From: CAYNVS01 sp964400725
GTDB lineage: Bacteria > Myxococcota_A > SURF-8 > CAYNVS01
NCBI GenBank assembly: GCA_964400725.1
Contig: CAYNVS010000056.1
Span: 1-15,438 of the forward strand
Direction: 5' to 3'
DNA length: 15,438 nt
Positions 1 to 7,432 of the stretch are shown one piece after another. How positions within the stretch are numbered: the stretch's first letter is position 1; every line of letters starts with the position of its first letter. Made by a program: the position numbers and the translations under genes. The notes below the pieces were generated by a model. It did no database searches. It was not told the DNA's origin and was given only the letters and a program-made list of their open reading frames with translations.

Positions 1-1
1 G

Positions 2-784
2 TACGACGCGGGCGAGTGCCTTTTCTGTTTGGACTGCGTTCCGGCCTGCCATACAAAGACGATCTCGTTTCGTCCCGTTATTAAAAACGCGCAGGCGGCT
101 TCTTCGTTCGATATGAACCGCCGCAAATCGCTTGCGTTCTTTGGCGCCGGAGCCGCGACAGGACTGTTTTTAATGTACAATCCTACGCGCGCAGACGCGA
201 CGCAGTTAAAGCCGAGGCCGCCCGCTTCTTTGCCGGAATCCGATTTTTTAGCCGCCTGTATTCGCTGCGGCCAGTGCGTTAAAGCGTGCCCTACGGGCTG
301 CCTTCAGCCTTCCTTGTCGGAAACGGGCGCGACGGGATTTTTAACGCCTATAGCCGTTATGCGGATAGGGCAGTGCGATCAGAACTGCAGCGCTTGCTGC
401 AACGTATGCCCAACCGACGCCATACGTCCTATAAACATGAGCGAAAAACCGTACGCGAAAATCGGCAATGCAAGCATCGACAAGTCTCGCTGCATCGCTT
501 ACGACGCGGGCAAGGCCTGCCTCGTCTGCGACGAAAACTGCCCGTACGGCGCGATTTACTGGGAGGAAGCGCCGGACAAGAGCCGTCGTCCGGTGGTTTA
601 TAAAAATCGCTGCAACGGATGCGGAGCGTGCGAAAAAGCCTGCCCCGTGGACGGCCCCAGCGCGATACGAGTGAGCGTGGACGGCCAGATAAGGCTCAAG
701 TCGGGCTCGTACATAGCGGAGGCGAAGAACCGAGGCCTGCTGCTGGAAAGCAAATCGTTCGGCGGCGGCGGTTATCAAAAGTAA
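2..784 (+). CDS. NapH/NapG-type polyferredoxin, five 4Fe-4S motifs (5' end outside window)
   Basis: The frame is open from base 2 to a TAA at 782-784, giving 260 visible residues; the N-terminus lies beyond the left edge. Visible residues 6-16 hold a CxxCxxCxxxC motif like the C-terminal cluster of NapH/NosR-type membrane proteins. A twin-arginine-like stretch follows (NRRKSLAFF, then a hydrophobic segment to about residue 58). Four further cluster motifs of the NapG kind come next: CIRCGQCVKAC (86-96), Cx3Cx2Cx3CP (125-136), Cx8Cx2Cx3CP (164-180) and CNGCGACEKAC (204-214). Families with this layout pass electrons between the quinone pool and periplasmic partners. The missing part probably holds NapH-like membrane helices, so this is likely one protein joining NapH-like and NapG-like halves. 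The alternative is a separate NapG gene starting at the ATG at 113, but the cluster motif runs in frame into it. The exact partner is unknown. Confidence 0.85.
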   Translation, partial: YDAGECLFCLDCVPACHTKTISFRPVIKNAQAASSFDMNRRKSLAFFGAGAATGLFLMYNPTRADATQLKPRPPASLPESDFLAACIRCGQCVKACPTGCLQPSLSETGATGFLTPIAVMRIGQCDQNCSACCNVCPTDAIRPINMSEKPYAKIGNASIDKSRCIAYDAGKACLVCDENCPYGAIYWEEAPDKSRRPVVYKNRCNGCGACEKACPVDGPSAIRVSVDGQIRLKSGSYIAEAKNRGLLLESKSFGGGGYQK

Positions 785-814
785 AAAAAACGGACGAATT
801 TTCATTCGCCCGTT
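783..814 (-). terminator. Intrinsic terminator of the minus-strand operon
   Basis: The arms 789-799 (AACGG-A-CGAAT) and 804-814 (ATTCG-C-CCGTT) form a stem of five plus five base pairs with one A-C mismatch and a TTTC loop. Read on the minus strand, the stem is followed by eight U residues (complement of the A run at 783-790, part of which can extend the stem). It lies just past the stop codon of the Cys-rich lipoprotein gene at 836, so it fits as that operon's factor-independent terminator. Confidence 0.75.
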
Positions 815-819
815 CATGC

Positions 820-844
820 AATTAACGATTGTTAATTATTTTTT
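820..844 (+). terminator. Intrinsic terminator of the polyferredoxin gene
   Basis: AATTAAC (820-826) and GTTAATT (831-837) form a perfect 7-bp stem with a GATT loop, followed by a T run at 839-844. It lies 36 bases past the polyferredoxin stop and overlaps the stop codon of the opposing gene (836-838). The stem is AT-rich, so strength is uncertain, but the layout mirrors the minus-strand terminator beside it. Confidence 0.55.
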
Positions 845-2428
845 AGCGGGAGGTTCGCCCGACGGGCCGTCCAGCGTCGGAGTATGGCACAGCCACGTCT
901 TATCGTCGTCCACGCTCAGCTTGCGCTTGTTGATGTCGCTGTCGCAGTTGGTTTCGCTGCGGCCGATGTCTATTAATGTCTGACACGTTGCGTCGTCCGA
1001 AAGGCGCATAAAGCGCATGTAGTTGCGGTTGGGATCGGTGTACGGCGTCGTTACGACGTCCTGTTCCAGAATAGGTTTGCTTGAGCCAAGAACGTACTGC
1101 TCCGAGTCGTTTGTCAGCAGCCCTTTCATTTTGGTAACTTTTCCTTCGTTATCCAACTGAACCACCTCGAATACGCCGGACTGGTAATAACGCACGTCTT
1201 GATAAATTTCGCCGGTGAGAACGCCGTTCATAAAGGTCGTCATGCCCGGATGTCCGTCTTCGTCCTGATCCCAGTTCGACTCAAAGTTGACCTTTTTGCT
1301 CGGAAGAGGATCGCGCTCGCGGTCGTTTAGCAAAGCTCCGCGTATTTCAAGGTAAACCGAAGTCTGAAGTTTCGTCCCAACCTGCACCTGGTCGCCGCCC
1401 AATTCAACCGAGAAATAATGATACGGAACGTGTATTACATAGTTCGTCGGCGATTCCATCCATGACAGATTGTCGTCCTCGGAGAACTGATCCATAGTAG
1501 GGTTGTCTTCCAGCGGCTTGAAATTCTTCATTTGATGATAGCAGTATTTACCCTGCATCTCTATTCCTTTTTCCGTTTGGCGGATGCGGAAGAGGATGTG
1601 ATGAATGTTCGTCGTGTTCATGCAGTTGACCAGCGGGAAGCCGCAGTTGGTAAACGCCGTTTCGTTAAGGCCGCCCCAAATTCCCACAAACTTGGCGGAC
1701 TCTTTCGTAGCGTCCTGATGTTTGCCGTAATCGACGCCTTCCGCGGGAACGCAGCGTCCGTCCACCGCGTCGCGGGTAAAGAAATTTTTGCTTTCGTCAA
1801 CGCCGTCGGGGAGCTTGCACTTCCATTTGAAGTTGTAATAGGCGCAATGCGATTCGTCGTGGCACCAGCGGACGCACTGTTTGCGGCCTTCTACGTCTTC
1901 GCAGTGGTGGCCGGGTCCCATGGCGTTGCAGTCTTCGTTGGTTTCGCAATTGATGTTGCAGTATCCGTCGGCGCCGCATTTATAGCGTTCGTCGAGCTTC
2001 TCCGCGCAGACTTCGTCGGCGGAACACAAAACGGTGGTGGGGGTAAAGCAACGGGAATCCACCGCGTCGGCGACGGGCATGCAAGTTCCGCACGGCGAGC
2101 ATTTGAATTTGGGTTCCGGCATTTCTATTTGGTCGAAAGAGAGTCCGGCTTCTTTTCCTTTCTTCCACGCGGCCATTGCGGCTTCGTCCTTAAAGTAGCA
2201 GTCGCGGCTGACGCTGCATTCCGAGTCGCATATCAGCTTTTCCTCGTTGCAGAAGCGCCCTACGCCGCACTCTGAAGTCTTTTTGCAAGTTTTAAGGTTT
2301 AATATTTTGTTTTGTTCTTCTTCGCTCTTCGGCTTGAACTGCTCGCCGTCAACGGAAGAACATCCGGCCGCGGCGAATAAAGCCGCCGCCATTGCGGCGA
2401 CGCAAATGGAAACGTTTATTTTTTTCAT
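836..2428 (-). CDS. Cys-rich outer-membrane or periplasmic lipoprotein
   Basis: This 530-residue protein starts at an ATG with an AAGGAG ribosome site 8 bases upstream (2437-2442). Residues 1-22 are a lipoprotein signal (Lys-Lys, hydrophobic core, then AAG before Cys23), so the mature protein should be lipid-anchored. Residues 48-226 contain 22 cysteines. Part of them follow a repeat: C157-x3-C161-x5-C167-x8-C176-x8-C185-x3-C189-x5-C195-x8-C204. This resembles the disulfide-rich, Dickkopf/EGF-like modules common in secreted proteins of Myxococcota and relatives. The C-terminal 300 residues are Cys-poor and probably beta-rich, without a fold I can name. It is the last gene of the operon, 24 bases after the FadL-like gene, which suggests a shared role at the outer membrane. 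The specific function is not recognisable. Confidence 0.85.
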   Translation of the reverse strand: MKKINVSICVAAMAAALFAAAGCSSVDGEQFKPKSEEEQNKILNLKTCKKTSECGVGRFCNEEKLICDSECSVSRDCYFKDEAAMAAWKKGKEAGLSFDQIEMPEPKFKCSPCGTCMPVADAVDSRCFTPTTVLCSADEVCAEKLDERYKCGADGYCNINCETNEDCNAMGPGHHCEDVEGRKQCVRWCHDESHCAYYNFKWKCKLPDGVDESKNFFTRDAVDGRCVPAEGVDYGKHQDATKESAKFVGIWGGLNETAFTNCGFPLVNCMNTTNIHHILFRIRQTEKGIEMQGKYCYHQMKNFKPLEDNPTMDQFSEDDNLSWMESPTNYVIHVPYHYFSVELGGDQVQVGTKLQTSVYLEIRGALLNDRERDPLPSKKVNFESNWDQDEDGHPGMTTFMNGVLTGEIYQDVRYYQSGVFEVVQLDNEGKVTKMKGLLTNDSEQYVLGSSKPILEQDVVTTPYTDPNRNYMRFMRLSDDATCQTLIDIGRSETNCDSDINKRKLSVDDDKTWLCHTPTLDGPSGEPPAKK

Positions 2429-2452
2429 GGCGAAGTCTCCTTGCCTTGGATT

Positions 2453-3997
2453 TTAAAGATCGATGCGAAGCGCCGCGTTGAATCTGAACAACGAGCCGCC
2501 TAGCTTGTAACCGGGGAAACCGGGGTTGTTCGTCTGCAATCCCTGCGCCTCCGAAATCGGAAGGTTGCCGATAATGGTGGTCGCGGCGTCCGCGAATTCA
2601 TCGACTATCTTCGAGGGGTCTTTATAAACGGTCAGCGTCGGCATATACCAGTACTGCAGGCCGACGTCGAAGCCGAATTTTTTTTCTAGGAGTTTGAAGT
2701 TAAATTTATGCCCCAGCGCGAAGCCGTAAACGGTGTTGTCGGCGTAGTTGGTTCTGCCGATTTGCGGCGGAACGGGAGAGGGGGAGTAGTTGAACCCCAT
2801 TTTTATTTCTCCGCCGTAGTTTTCAGCCGCTAGATAGTTGTACTGTCCGCTCCATGCCACGGAAACGGTGTCTTTGAATTTAAACTTAGAGTCTTTGCCT
2901 ATCATCGGATCGGTTCCGTAGGCCGACGGCGGGAAGTGCGCCTGACTCTGCGGAGTGTTGTGATGGTTGTCTAGGTAGTAGCGCCACATGTTCCACGTAA
3001 CGGAGGCTTGCGCGGTAAAGCCCGCCATTTTGAAGCCGACGCCGCCGGCGAGTTCCTGAGGCTCGTAGTCCATGGCCTGCGAGAACGATTGGCGAGCGGT
3101 TTTTGGAATTGTGTAGTCGTTGTTCGTCTCGTGGAACTGCCACAGCCCCATGTTGCTGCCGCCGTCTATGTTCATGTAGGAGCGATAGCGCCAGACGAGG
3201 CCGAAAGAGAGATATTCGGTCGGCTCAATCTGCACGCCAATGATCGGCTTGAGCGCGAGAGCGAGTTCCGCTCCGTTGTTGGTCAGCGCGTAATCTTGAA
3301 CGGTCGCGTCCGGAACGAAAATATCGACCTTGGCTACCGTGGAAACGCCGATTTTAATTCCGACTCCGACGGAAATCCAATCCCATGGCGAGTACGAGGC
3401 GCCAAGCAGGCCGTCTATCATTTTTCCCCATTCTCCGAAGTTGGAAAAATGAACCTGATTTGAAAAATACTGATCATATTCGTTCGAGAAATTGCTGTAC
3501 ATGCTGGCGATTTTCAGGCTGTCGATGGGAATCAACATCATATTCGCAACTCGAAGCCCTTTGATGCCGAGAGACATAGACATGCCGAAGCCGACGTAGG
3601 CGTAAACGTCGTCCACGTTAGTGTCGCTGCGCTTCTTTTTAAGCTCGATGGTCGGCAGAGCCAAGTCCTGCTGCGCGGCCATGGTGCCCATTTTCGAGCT
3701 GTAAATGGAAAGCGGCACGTCGGTTCCGTACGGCTTTTTCATCAGCTCGATGCCGAGGCTCGGCTTCCATGTAGTTATTTCGATGTACGCCATTTCGCCG
3801 AATCGCGACAGAAGCGCCGGGTTGGTGTATAAAACGCCTACTCCGTCGCCGTAAGCGACGTTGCAATTCGCGGTGGACATGGTGGACGTGTCGTAGCCCA
3901 TAAGGCGGAACGGGCCCGCCGCAGCAGTCTGCGGGAACGACGCAAAGACCGCCGCCGCGCATGCAAAGAGAGCCGCTATCGTGTGCCTGTTAGTCAT
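2453..3997 (-). CDS. FadL/OMPP1-family outer-membrane channel
   Basis: The 514-residue product starts at the ATG at 3995-3997, because AGGAGG lies 4 bases upstream and the next residues form a clean signal peptide (MTNRHT, hydrophobic core, cleavage after TAAA at about residue 27). A longer reading from 4054 would run into the neighbouring gene. Mature residues 33-62 contain the FadL-like N-terminal plug signature: a Gly/Ala/Ser-rich stretch, then VAYGDGVGVLYTNPALLSRF with the conserved NPA. The rest alternates polar and aromatic residues as in a beta-barrel, and the protein ends in short beta-type segments (NAALRIDL). FadL channels let hydrophobic compounds cross the outer membrane; the substrate here is unknown. 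It lies 23 bases after the degenerate Gfo gene and before the Cys-rich lipoprotein, in one operon. Confidence 0.85.
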   Translation of the reverse strand: MTNRHTIAALFACAAAVFASFPQTAAAGPFRLMGYDTSTMSTANCNVAYGDGVGVLYTNPALLSRFGEMAYIEITTWKPSLGIELMKKPYGTDVPLSIYSSKMGTMAAQQDLALPTIELKKKRSDTNVDDVYAYVGFGMSMSLGIKGLRVANMMLIPIDSLKIASMYSNFSNEYDQYFSNQVHFSNFGEWGKMIDGLLGASYSPWDWISVGVGIKIGVSTVAKVDIFVPDATVQDYALTNNGAELALALKPIIGVQIEPTEYLSFGLVWRYRSYMNIDGGSNMGLWQFHETNNDYTIPKTARQSFSQAMDYEPQELAGGVGFKMAGFTAQASVTWNMWRYYLDNHHNTPQSQAHFPPSAYGTDPMIGKDSKFKFKDTVSVAWSGQYNYLAAENYGGEIKMGFNYSPSPVPPQIGRTNYADNTVYGFALGHKFNFKLLEKKFGFDVGLQYWYMPTLTVYKDPSKIVDEFADAATTIIGNLPISEAQGLQTNNPGFPGYKLGGSLFRFNAALRIDL

Positions 3998-4001
3998 TTG
4001 G

Positions 4002-4007
4002 CCTCCT
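4002..4007 (-). promoter_or_regulatory. Shine-Dalgarno site that fixes the FadL-like start
   Basis: On the minus strand this reads AGGAGG, four bases before the ATG at 3997. It decides the start against a longer in-frame reading from 4054 that would overlap the upstream gene and put 19 residues ahead of the signal peptide. Confidence 0.7.
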
Positions 4008-4020
4008 ATGTTAAACTGTA

Positions 4021-5052
4021 TTATGCCAGCGAAGATACCTTTACAGCCTTGCACGCGCTTACCGAAAGACGCGCGGCTTCGTTTACCAGGGCGCTGCGGA
4101 GCGCTTCGTCCGTCGAGTCCGGCCTTTTTTCGGCGCCGGAGATTAATTTTACGAACTTCGCTCTCGTTTCCGTCCGCAGTATTTCAAAATCGCTCTGCGC
4201 CGAATAATCGTATGATTTTACGACGTCTTTGCGTTTAACGCAAAGTTTGGGAGCTTCAATCATCAAAGAGGAAAGATTGCGCAGCCAAAGTATTCCGTCG
4301 GTTCCGGTTATTTCCAAAACGTGGTCTTCGGCGGGGCCGCCGCCGTTTGAGGCGTTCATATCCTTTGAGACAACCGCCTCGTGCACCCCGTAACGGCTTT
4401 CGCTTTCGAACTTGTAGCTGACCATAACGCTTGAAAATCCTTCGTAGGCGTAAACGTCTTCAATTCGTCCCAGCAGACGTTCGACTATAGAGACTTTCTC
4501 GAAGGGCGGCAGATCGAGCATGGATCCGAGCGCGGCGCTTTTTTGAAAAGCCGCCGCCGGAATCGACGCGGGGCCGCAGTGCGATTTCACTCGGACGGAT
4601 TGAACTTCGCCTATTTCGCCGCCGTCGATAATTTTTTTCGCTTTTTCTACGAACGGATGGCAGGCGGCTTCGTCGATAACGAAAAATTTTACTTTTGCGT
4701 CTTTAATAATTTTAGCGATGGTTTTCGCCTCGGCTAAATTTGACGAAAAAGGCTTTCGTGCGGCGAGGTGTTTGCCCGCAAGCGCGGCGAGCGATATTTG
4801 CTTTTCCGCTCCGGCGGTTCCGTCGCAAAACTCTATCGCGTCGAATTGCGCGCCCGCCAGAGCGTCTTCCAAGTTTGAGTAAACGGCCGCGTCGCCGAAA
4901 GGCTCAAGATTGGTTTTAAGCTCGGCGGCGGCGGCGCAGACGGCGGTTACTTTGGCGCCTTCGGTTCTCGAATAGACGTCGTAAGCGGCTTTCGCGCCGT
5001 TTGCGCTCCCTATTAAAGCTATTCTAATGATGTCGTTTTTCTTGGAGGTCAT
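4021..5052 (-). CDS. Degenerate Gfo/Idh/MocA-family protein, probably non-catalytic
   Basis: With the ATG at 5052 the product is 343 residues; a TTG at 5073 would add seven. Size and layout match Gfo/Idh/MocA NAD(P)-dependent oxidoreductases: an N-terminal Rossmann-type domain (1-120) and a C-terminal alpha/beta domain with typical phrases such as GGEIGEVQSVRVKS (144-157) and LEITGTDGILWLRN. Key sites have decayed. The glycine loop reads GSANGA (15-20) in place of GxGxxG, and the EKP motif reads RKP (99-101), keeping the lysine. In the region of the usual DxGxH site, residues 180-186 read DLPPFEK, with no histidine. It lies two genes downstream of an intact homologue in the same operon. I infer a regulatory, scaffold or partner subunit, not an active dehydrogenase. 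Family membership is clear; the loss of catalysis is inferred from motifs. Confidence 0.8.
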   Translation of the reverse strand: MTSKKNDIIRIALIGSANGAKAAYDVYSRTEGAKVTAVCAAAAELKTNLEPFGDAAVYSNLEDALAGAQFDAIEFCDGTAGAEKQISLAALAGKHLAARKPFSSNLAEAKTIAKIIKDAKVKFFVIDEAACHPFVEKAKKIIDGGEIGEVQSVRVKSHCGPASIPAAAFQKSAALGSMLDLPPFEKVSIVERLLGRIEDVYAYEGFSSVMVSYKFESESRYGVHEAVVSKDMNASNGGGPAEDHVLEITGTDGILWLRNLSSLMIEAPKLCVKRKDVVKSYDYSAQSDFEILRTETRAKFVKLISGAEKRPDSTDEALRSALVNEAARLSVSACKAVKVSSLA

Positions 5053-5096
5053 TGTCGTACTTTTCGCAATCAAAAATGTAAAGTCCTCGAAGTATT

Positions 5097-5369
5097 TTAA
5101 GGATTCAAGGCTCCTTTTACGGCTGCGATGAACTGAGCCGGCCTGGCTTGTAATATTAATTTGCGGGCGAGCCGGGACGAGCTTTTGTTCCTGAATATTT
5201 TCAGCAAATCAGAGGTTACGGTTATTCCGAAAGAGTTCGGAGCGAATATTTCAAGCGTTTTCTTGGCGGTCGAAATAACCGCGACGAAAAACCAATCGGG
5301 CATTAGTACTGCCGTTCTTGCGGCAAGATAAATTATGGGAGCGGCGATTGAAGCCGCGGTTCTGTTCAT
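5097..5369 (-). CDS. Unrecognised 90-residue protein
   Basis: The ATG at 5367-5369 has GAGG seven bases upstream (5377-5380), overlapping the stop codon of the preceding gene, which supports translation coupled to it. The next gene follows within 24 bases (to its TTG) or 45 bases (to its ATG), so it sits inside the operon. The first 35 residues are rich in Ala, Ile, Val and Trp-Phe and could form one hydrophobic or membrane-associated helix pair. Residues 50-85 are strongly basic (several Lys and Arg). No Cys or His is present and I recognise no family. The good ribosome site and tight spacing favour a real gene, but a decayed fragment of a larger gene is possible. Confidence 0.6.
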   Translation of the reverse strand: MNRTAASIAAPIIYLAARTAVLMPDWFFVAVISTAKKTLEIFAPNSFGITVTSDLLKIFRNKSSSRLARKLILQARPAQFIAAVKGALNP

Positions 5370-5379
5370 GCGGCAGCCT

Positions 5380-6435
5380 CTACTCTGTAAGCGTTGCGGG
5401 GTCTATTTGCCGGCCTTCTTTGGAGCTTTTTATCGCCGCAAGACTGAAACGCTGCACTTCAAGCGCCTGTTCGCCGGTTAAATAGGGTTCTCCGCCGTTT
5501 GCGATGCAGTCGATAAAATGCCGCGTTGAGTCTTTAAAACTTTCGACCCAATCCGTTTTGACGTCTTCAAAACAGATTTTTCGGCCATCCTTGTATAGTA
5601 TAACCGACGGTTCGTCAAGCAGTTGTCCGGTGCAGCGAGTAACCCAAATCGTTCCCTTGGTTCCGGTAATTTCGACTCGTTCGTCCGCCGCGTAGTATTT
5701 GCTGCGCACGTTAAGGTTGGGCGAAAAGGTCGCGTCGATGCAGCCCGTAACGCCGCTTTTGCTCTTCCACGTTACTATCGCCGGAGAGTCGATTAGGCCG
5801 AAAGAACGGTCTATCCACGCGAAGACGCTTTCTACTTCTCCGCCGAACATTATGCCTACGCTGAACTTGTGGTAACCGTCGTCGTAAATAACCGGCCCGC
5901 CTCCTTTTTCAGTTTCCGAAAGACGCCATATCCACGTATCAAGAGGCACGTACCAGCCCCCCATGCCGCCCGCGCCGAGTTTTATCCGCATTGAAACCAC
6001 TTCGCCTATTTCTCCCTCGTCGATTAGGCTTTTGGCCTTGCGGTAAGGCGGATAAAAAACAAAGTTTTCAAGCACTTTAAGTTTTACGCCCGCGCGTTTG
6101 GCCGCGTCGATTATTTCGAGGCATTCCTTTACGTTCAGCCCCATCGGCTTTTGCAGCTGGATATGCTTTCCCGCCGCCGCGGCTTCCACCGCCATAGTGC
6201 GGTGAAGATGATGAGGCGTGCAGATTTCCACCATGTCGATTTCAGGGTCGGCCAGAACGTCTTTATAATTGGTTGTCGCCTTGGGGACTTTCCATTGCTT
6301 TTTGCGGCGCTCGCATTCCTCTTCGGTCGCGGCGCAGATATAGGCAAGCTCCGCCTTGTCGTACCCCGCGTACGCCGGATAATGCAAGTCGGTTATTCGG
6401 CCTACCCCTATCATTCCAACCTTAATTTTTTTCAT
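5380..6435 (-). CDS. Gfo/Idh/MocA-family NAD(P)-dependent oxidoreductase
   Basis: From the ATG at 6433-6435 the product is 351 residues, starting MKKIKVGMIGVGRI, the usual beginning of this family; a TTG 30 bases further upstream is less likely. The GxGxxx nucleotide loop is at 10-15. ICTPHHLH (71-78) matches the family's CTPxxxH segment. The EKP motif appears as QKP (95-97) with the catalytic-type lysine kept, and DDGYH (185-189) matches the DxGxH active-site histidine. Members oxidise or reduce sugars, inositols or related polyols, and substrate cannot be told from these motifs. It is the first gene of the minus operon, behind the divergent promoter region. All hallmark residues except the Glu of EKP are present, so it should be active. 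Confidence 0.92.
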   Translation of the reverse strand: MKKIKVGMIGVGRITDLHYPAYAGYDKAELAYICAATEEECERRKKQWKVPKATTNYKDVLADPEIDMVEICTPHHLHRTMAVEAAAAGKHIQLQKPMGLNVKECLEIIDAAKRAGVKLKVLENFVFYPPYRKAKSLIDEGEIGEVVSMRIKLGAGGMGGWYVPLDTWIWRLSETEKGGGPVIYDDGYHKFSVGIMFGGEVESVFAWIDRSFGLIDSPAIVTWKSKSGVTGCIDATFSPNLNVRSKYYAADERVEITGTKGTIWVTRCTGQLLDEPSVILYKDGRKICFEDVKTDWVESFKDSTRHFIDCIANGGEPYLTGEQALEVQRFSLAAIKSSKEGRQIDPATLTE

Positions 6436-6476
6436 ATCTCGCCGATTTTTCCGTTTAATAAACAAACCTAAACACC

Positions 6477-6504
6477 TTTATAGCAAAAAATAAATCGTTT
6501 TGAA
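6477..6504 (-). promoter_or_regulatory. Candidate promoter of the minus-strand operon
   Basis: On the minus strand a -35-like TTCAAA (6499-6504) and a -10-like TATAAA (6477-6482) are 16 bases apart. Transcription would begin near 6470, giving a leader of about 35 bases before the ATG at 6435. The surrounding DNA is clearly more AT-rich than the genes. Matching was done by eye to the sigma-70 consensus. Confidence 0.4.
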
Positions 6505-6533
6505 ATATAATAAGTTAAAAAACGCATTTTTTT

Positions 6534-6562
6534 TTGTGCTGCAACTTAGGATAGGTTAGTAT
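6534..6562 (+). promoter_or_regulatory. Weak candidate promoter of the transketolase-cytochrome operon
   Basis: TTGTGC (6534-6539) and TAGTAT (6557-6562) are 17 bases apart, upstream of the ATG at 6611. The hexamers match the sigma-70 consensus only partly (three and four of six). The 175-base space between the divergent genes must hold promoters for both directions, but the exact plus-strand site is uncertain. Confidence 0.25.
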
Positions 6563-6610
6563 TGCGAAAGATTTGCGCGATTCCACATTAAAAAACGACG
6601 AGAGTTTAAA

Positions 6611-7429
6611 ATGTTTGACGTTGAACGAATGGAAAGCGCCGCTAAAAATATAAGGCGGCGCGTCATACGCCTGACCGGAACTAAAGGCGTCGGGCATACG
6701 GGCGGATCGCTGTCAATGGTTGAAATATTGACGGCGCTTTATTTCGGCGCGATGCGTTACGACGCCCGCGACCCGCGAAAGCCGGACCGCGACAGGTTTG
6801 TACTTTCCAAGGGGCACGCGACTCCCGGCTATTACGGTGCGTTGTGCGAGGCCGGTTTCTTTGCGGAGGAAGACCTCTTCGAACAGTACGACGAGATAAA
6901 CGGCCATTTTCAGGGGCATCCCGATATGACGAAGACGCCCGGCGTCGATATGTCAACCGGCTCGCTCGGACAGGGGTTGAGCGCGGCGATAGGCATGGCG
7001 CTGGGCCTTGCGAGGGACGGATTGGACTCCCGCGTTTACGCGCTTCTCGGCGACGGCGAGATGCAGGAAGGACAAGTTTGGGAGGCGGTCTCGTTTGCGG
7101 GCGCAAAAAAAGTAAAAAACATTATCGCGATACTGGACAACAACAGGCTGCAACTTACCGGCAGAGCCGCGGACGTTCTAGACCTTAATCCGTTCGCGCC
7201 GAAAATAGAGGCTTTCGGATGGCGCGTAATCGAATGCGACGGTCATGATTTGGCGGCGCTCTCAGCCTCGCTCGCAAAGGCGGTGGAAGCCGCGAAAGAT
7301 GGGCCGGTCTTTATCGTCGCGAACACGGTTAAAGGCAAGGGCGTCAGCTTTATCGAGAACAAGGTTGAATGGCATTCTAAGTCGCCGAGCAGGGAAGAAA
7401 TGGCGGCGGCTCTGAAGGAACTGGAGTAA
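6611..7429 (+). CDS. Transketolase, N-terminal (TPP-binding) subunit
   Basis: This 272-residue protein is the N-terminal half of a split transketolase, which moves two-carbon units between sugar phosphates in the pentose phosphate pathway. It shows the substrate and cofactor histidines in GHTGG (28-32), KGHA (67-70) and GHP (102-104). The thiamine diphosphate/Mg2+ motif begins at GDGE (147-150) and ends in the NN pair (177-178). Length is normal for the split form, known in archaea and many bacteria. The stop codon is three bases before the start of the C-terminal subunit, so the two should be made together. It heads the plus-strand operon after the divergent promoter region. Confidence 0.95.
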   Translation: MFDVERMESAAKNIRRRVIRLTGTKGVGHTGGSLSMVEILTALYFGAMRYDARDPRKPDRDRFVLSKGHATPGYYGALCEAGFFAEEDLFEQYDEINGHFQGHPDMTKTPGVDMSTGSLGQGLSAAIGMALGLARDGLDSRVYALLGDGEMQEGQVWEAVSFAGAKKVKNIIAILDNNRLQLTGRAADVLDLNPFAPKIEAFGWRVIECDGHDLAALSASLAKAVEAAKDGPVFIVANTVKGKGVSFIENKVEWHSKSPSREEMAAALKELE

Positions 7430-7432
7430 CCC

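Noticed and set aside
1859..1876. CVRWCH in the Cys-rich lipoprotein as a haem site
   Set aside because: The spacing is CxxxCH and not CxxCH, and it is one of many evenly spaced cysteines better explained by disulfides.
1532..2275. Open frame of 247 codons on the plus strand
   Set aside because: It runs antisense to the Cys-rich lipoprotein, whose signal peptide, ribosome site and cysteine pattern make it the real gene.
6515..6697. Minus-strand open frame of 60 codons across the divergent promoter region
   Set aside because: It overlaps the start of the transketolase gene and the AT-rich control region, and has no ribosome site or recognisable content.
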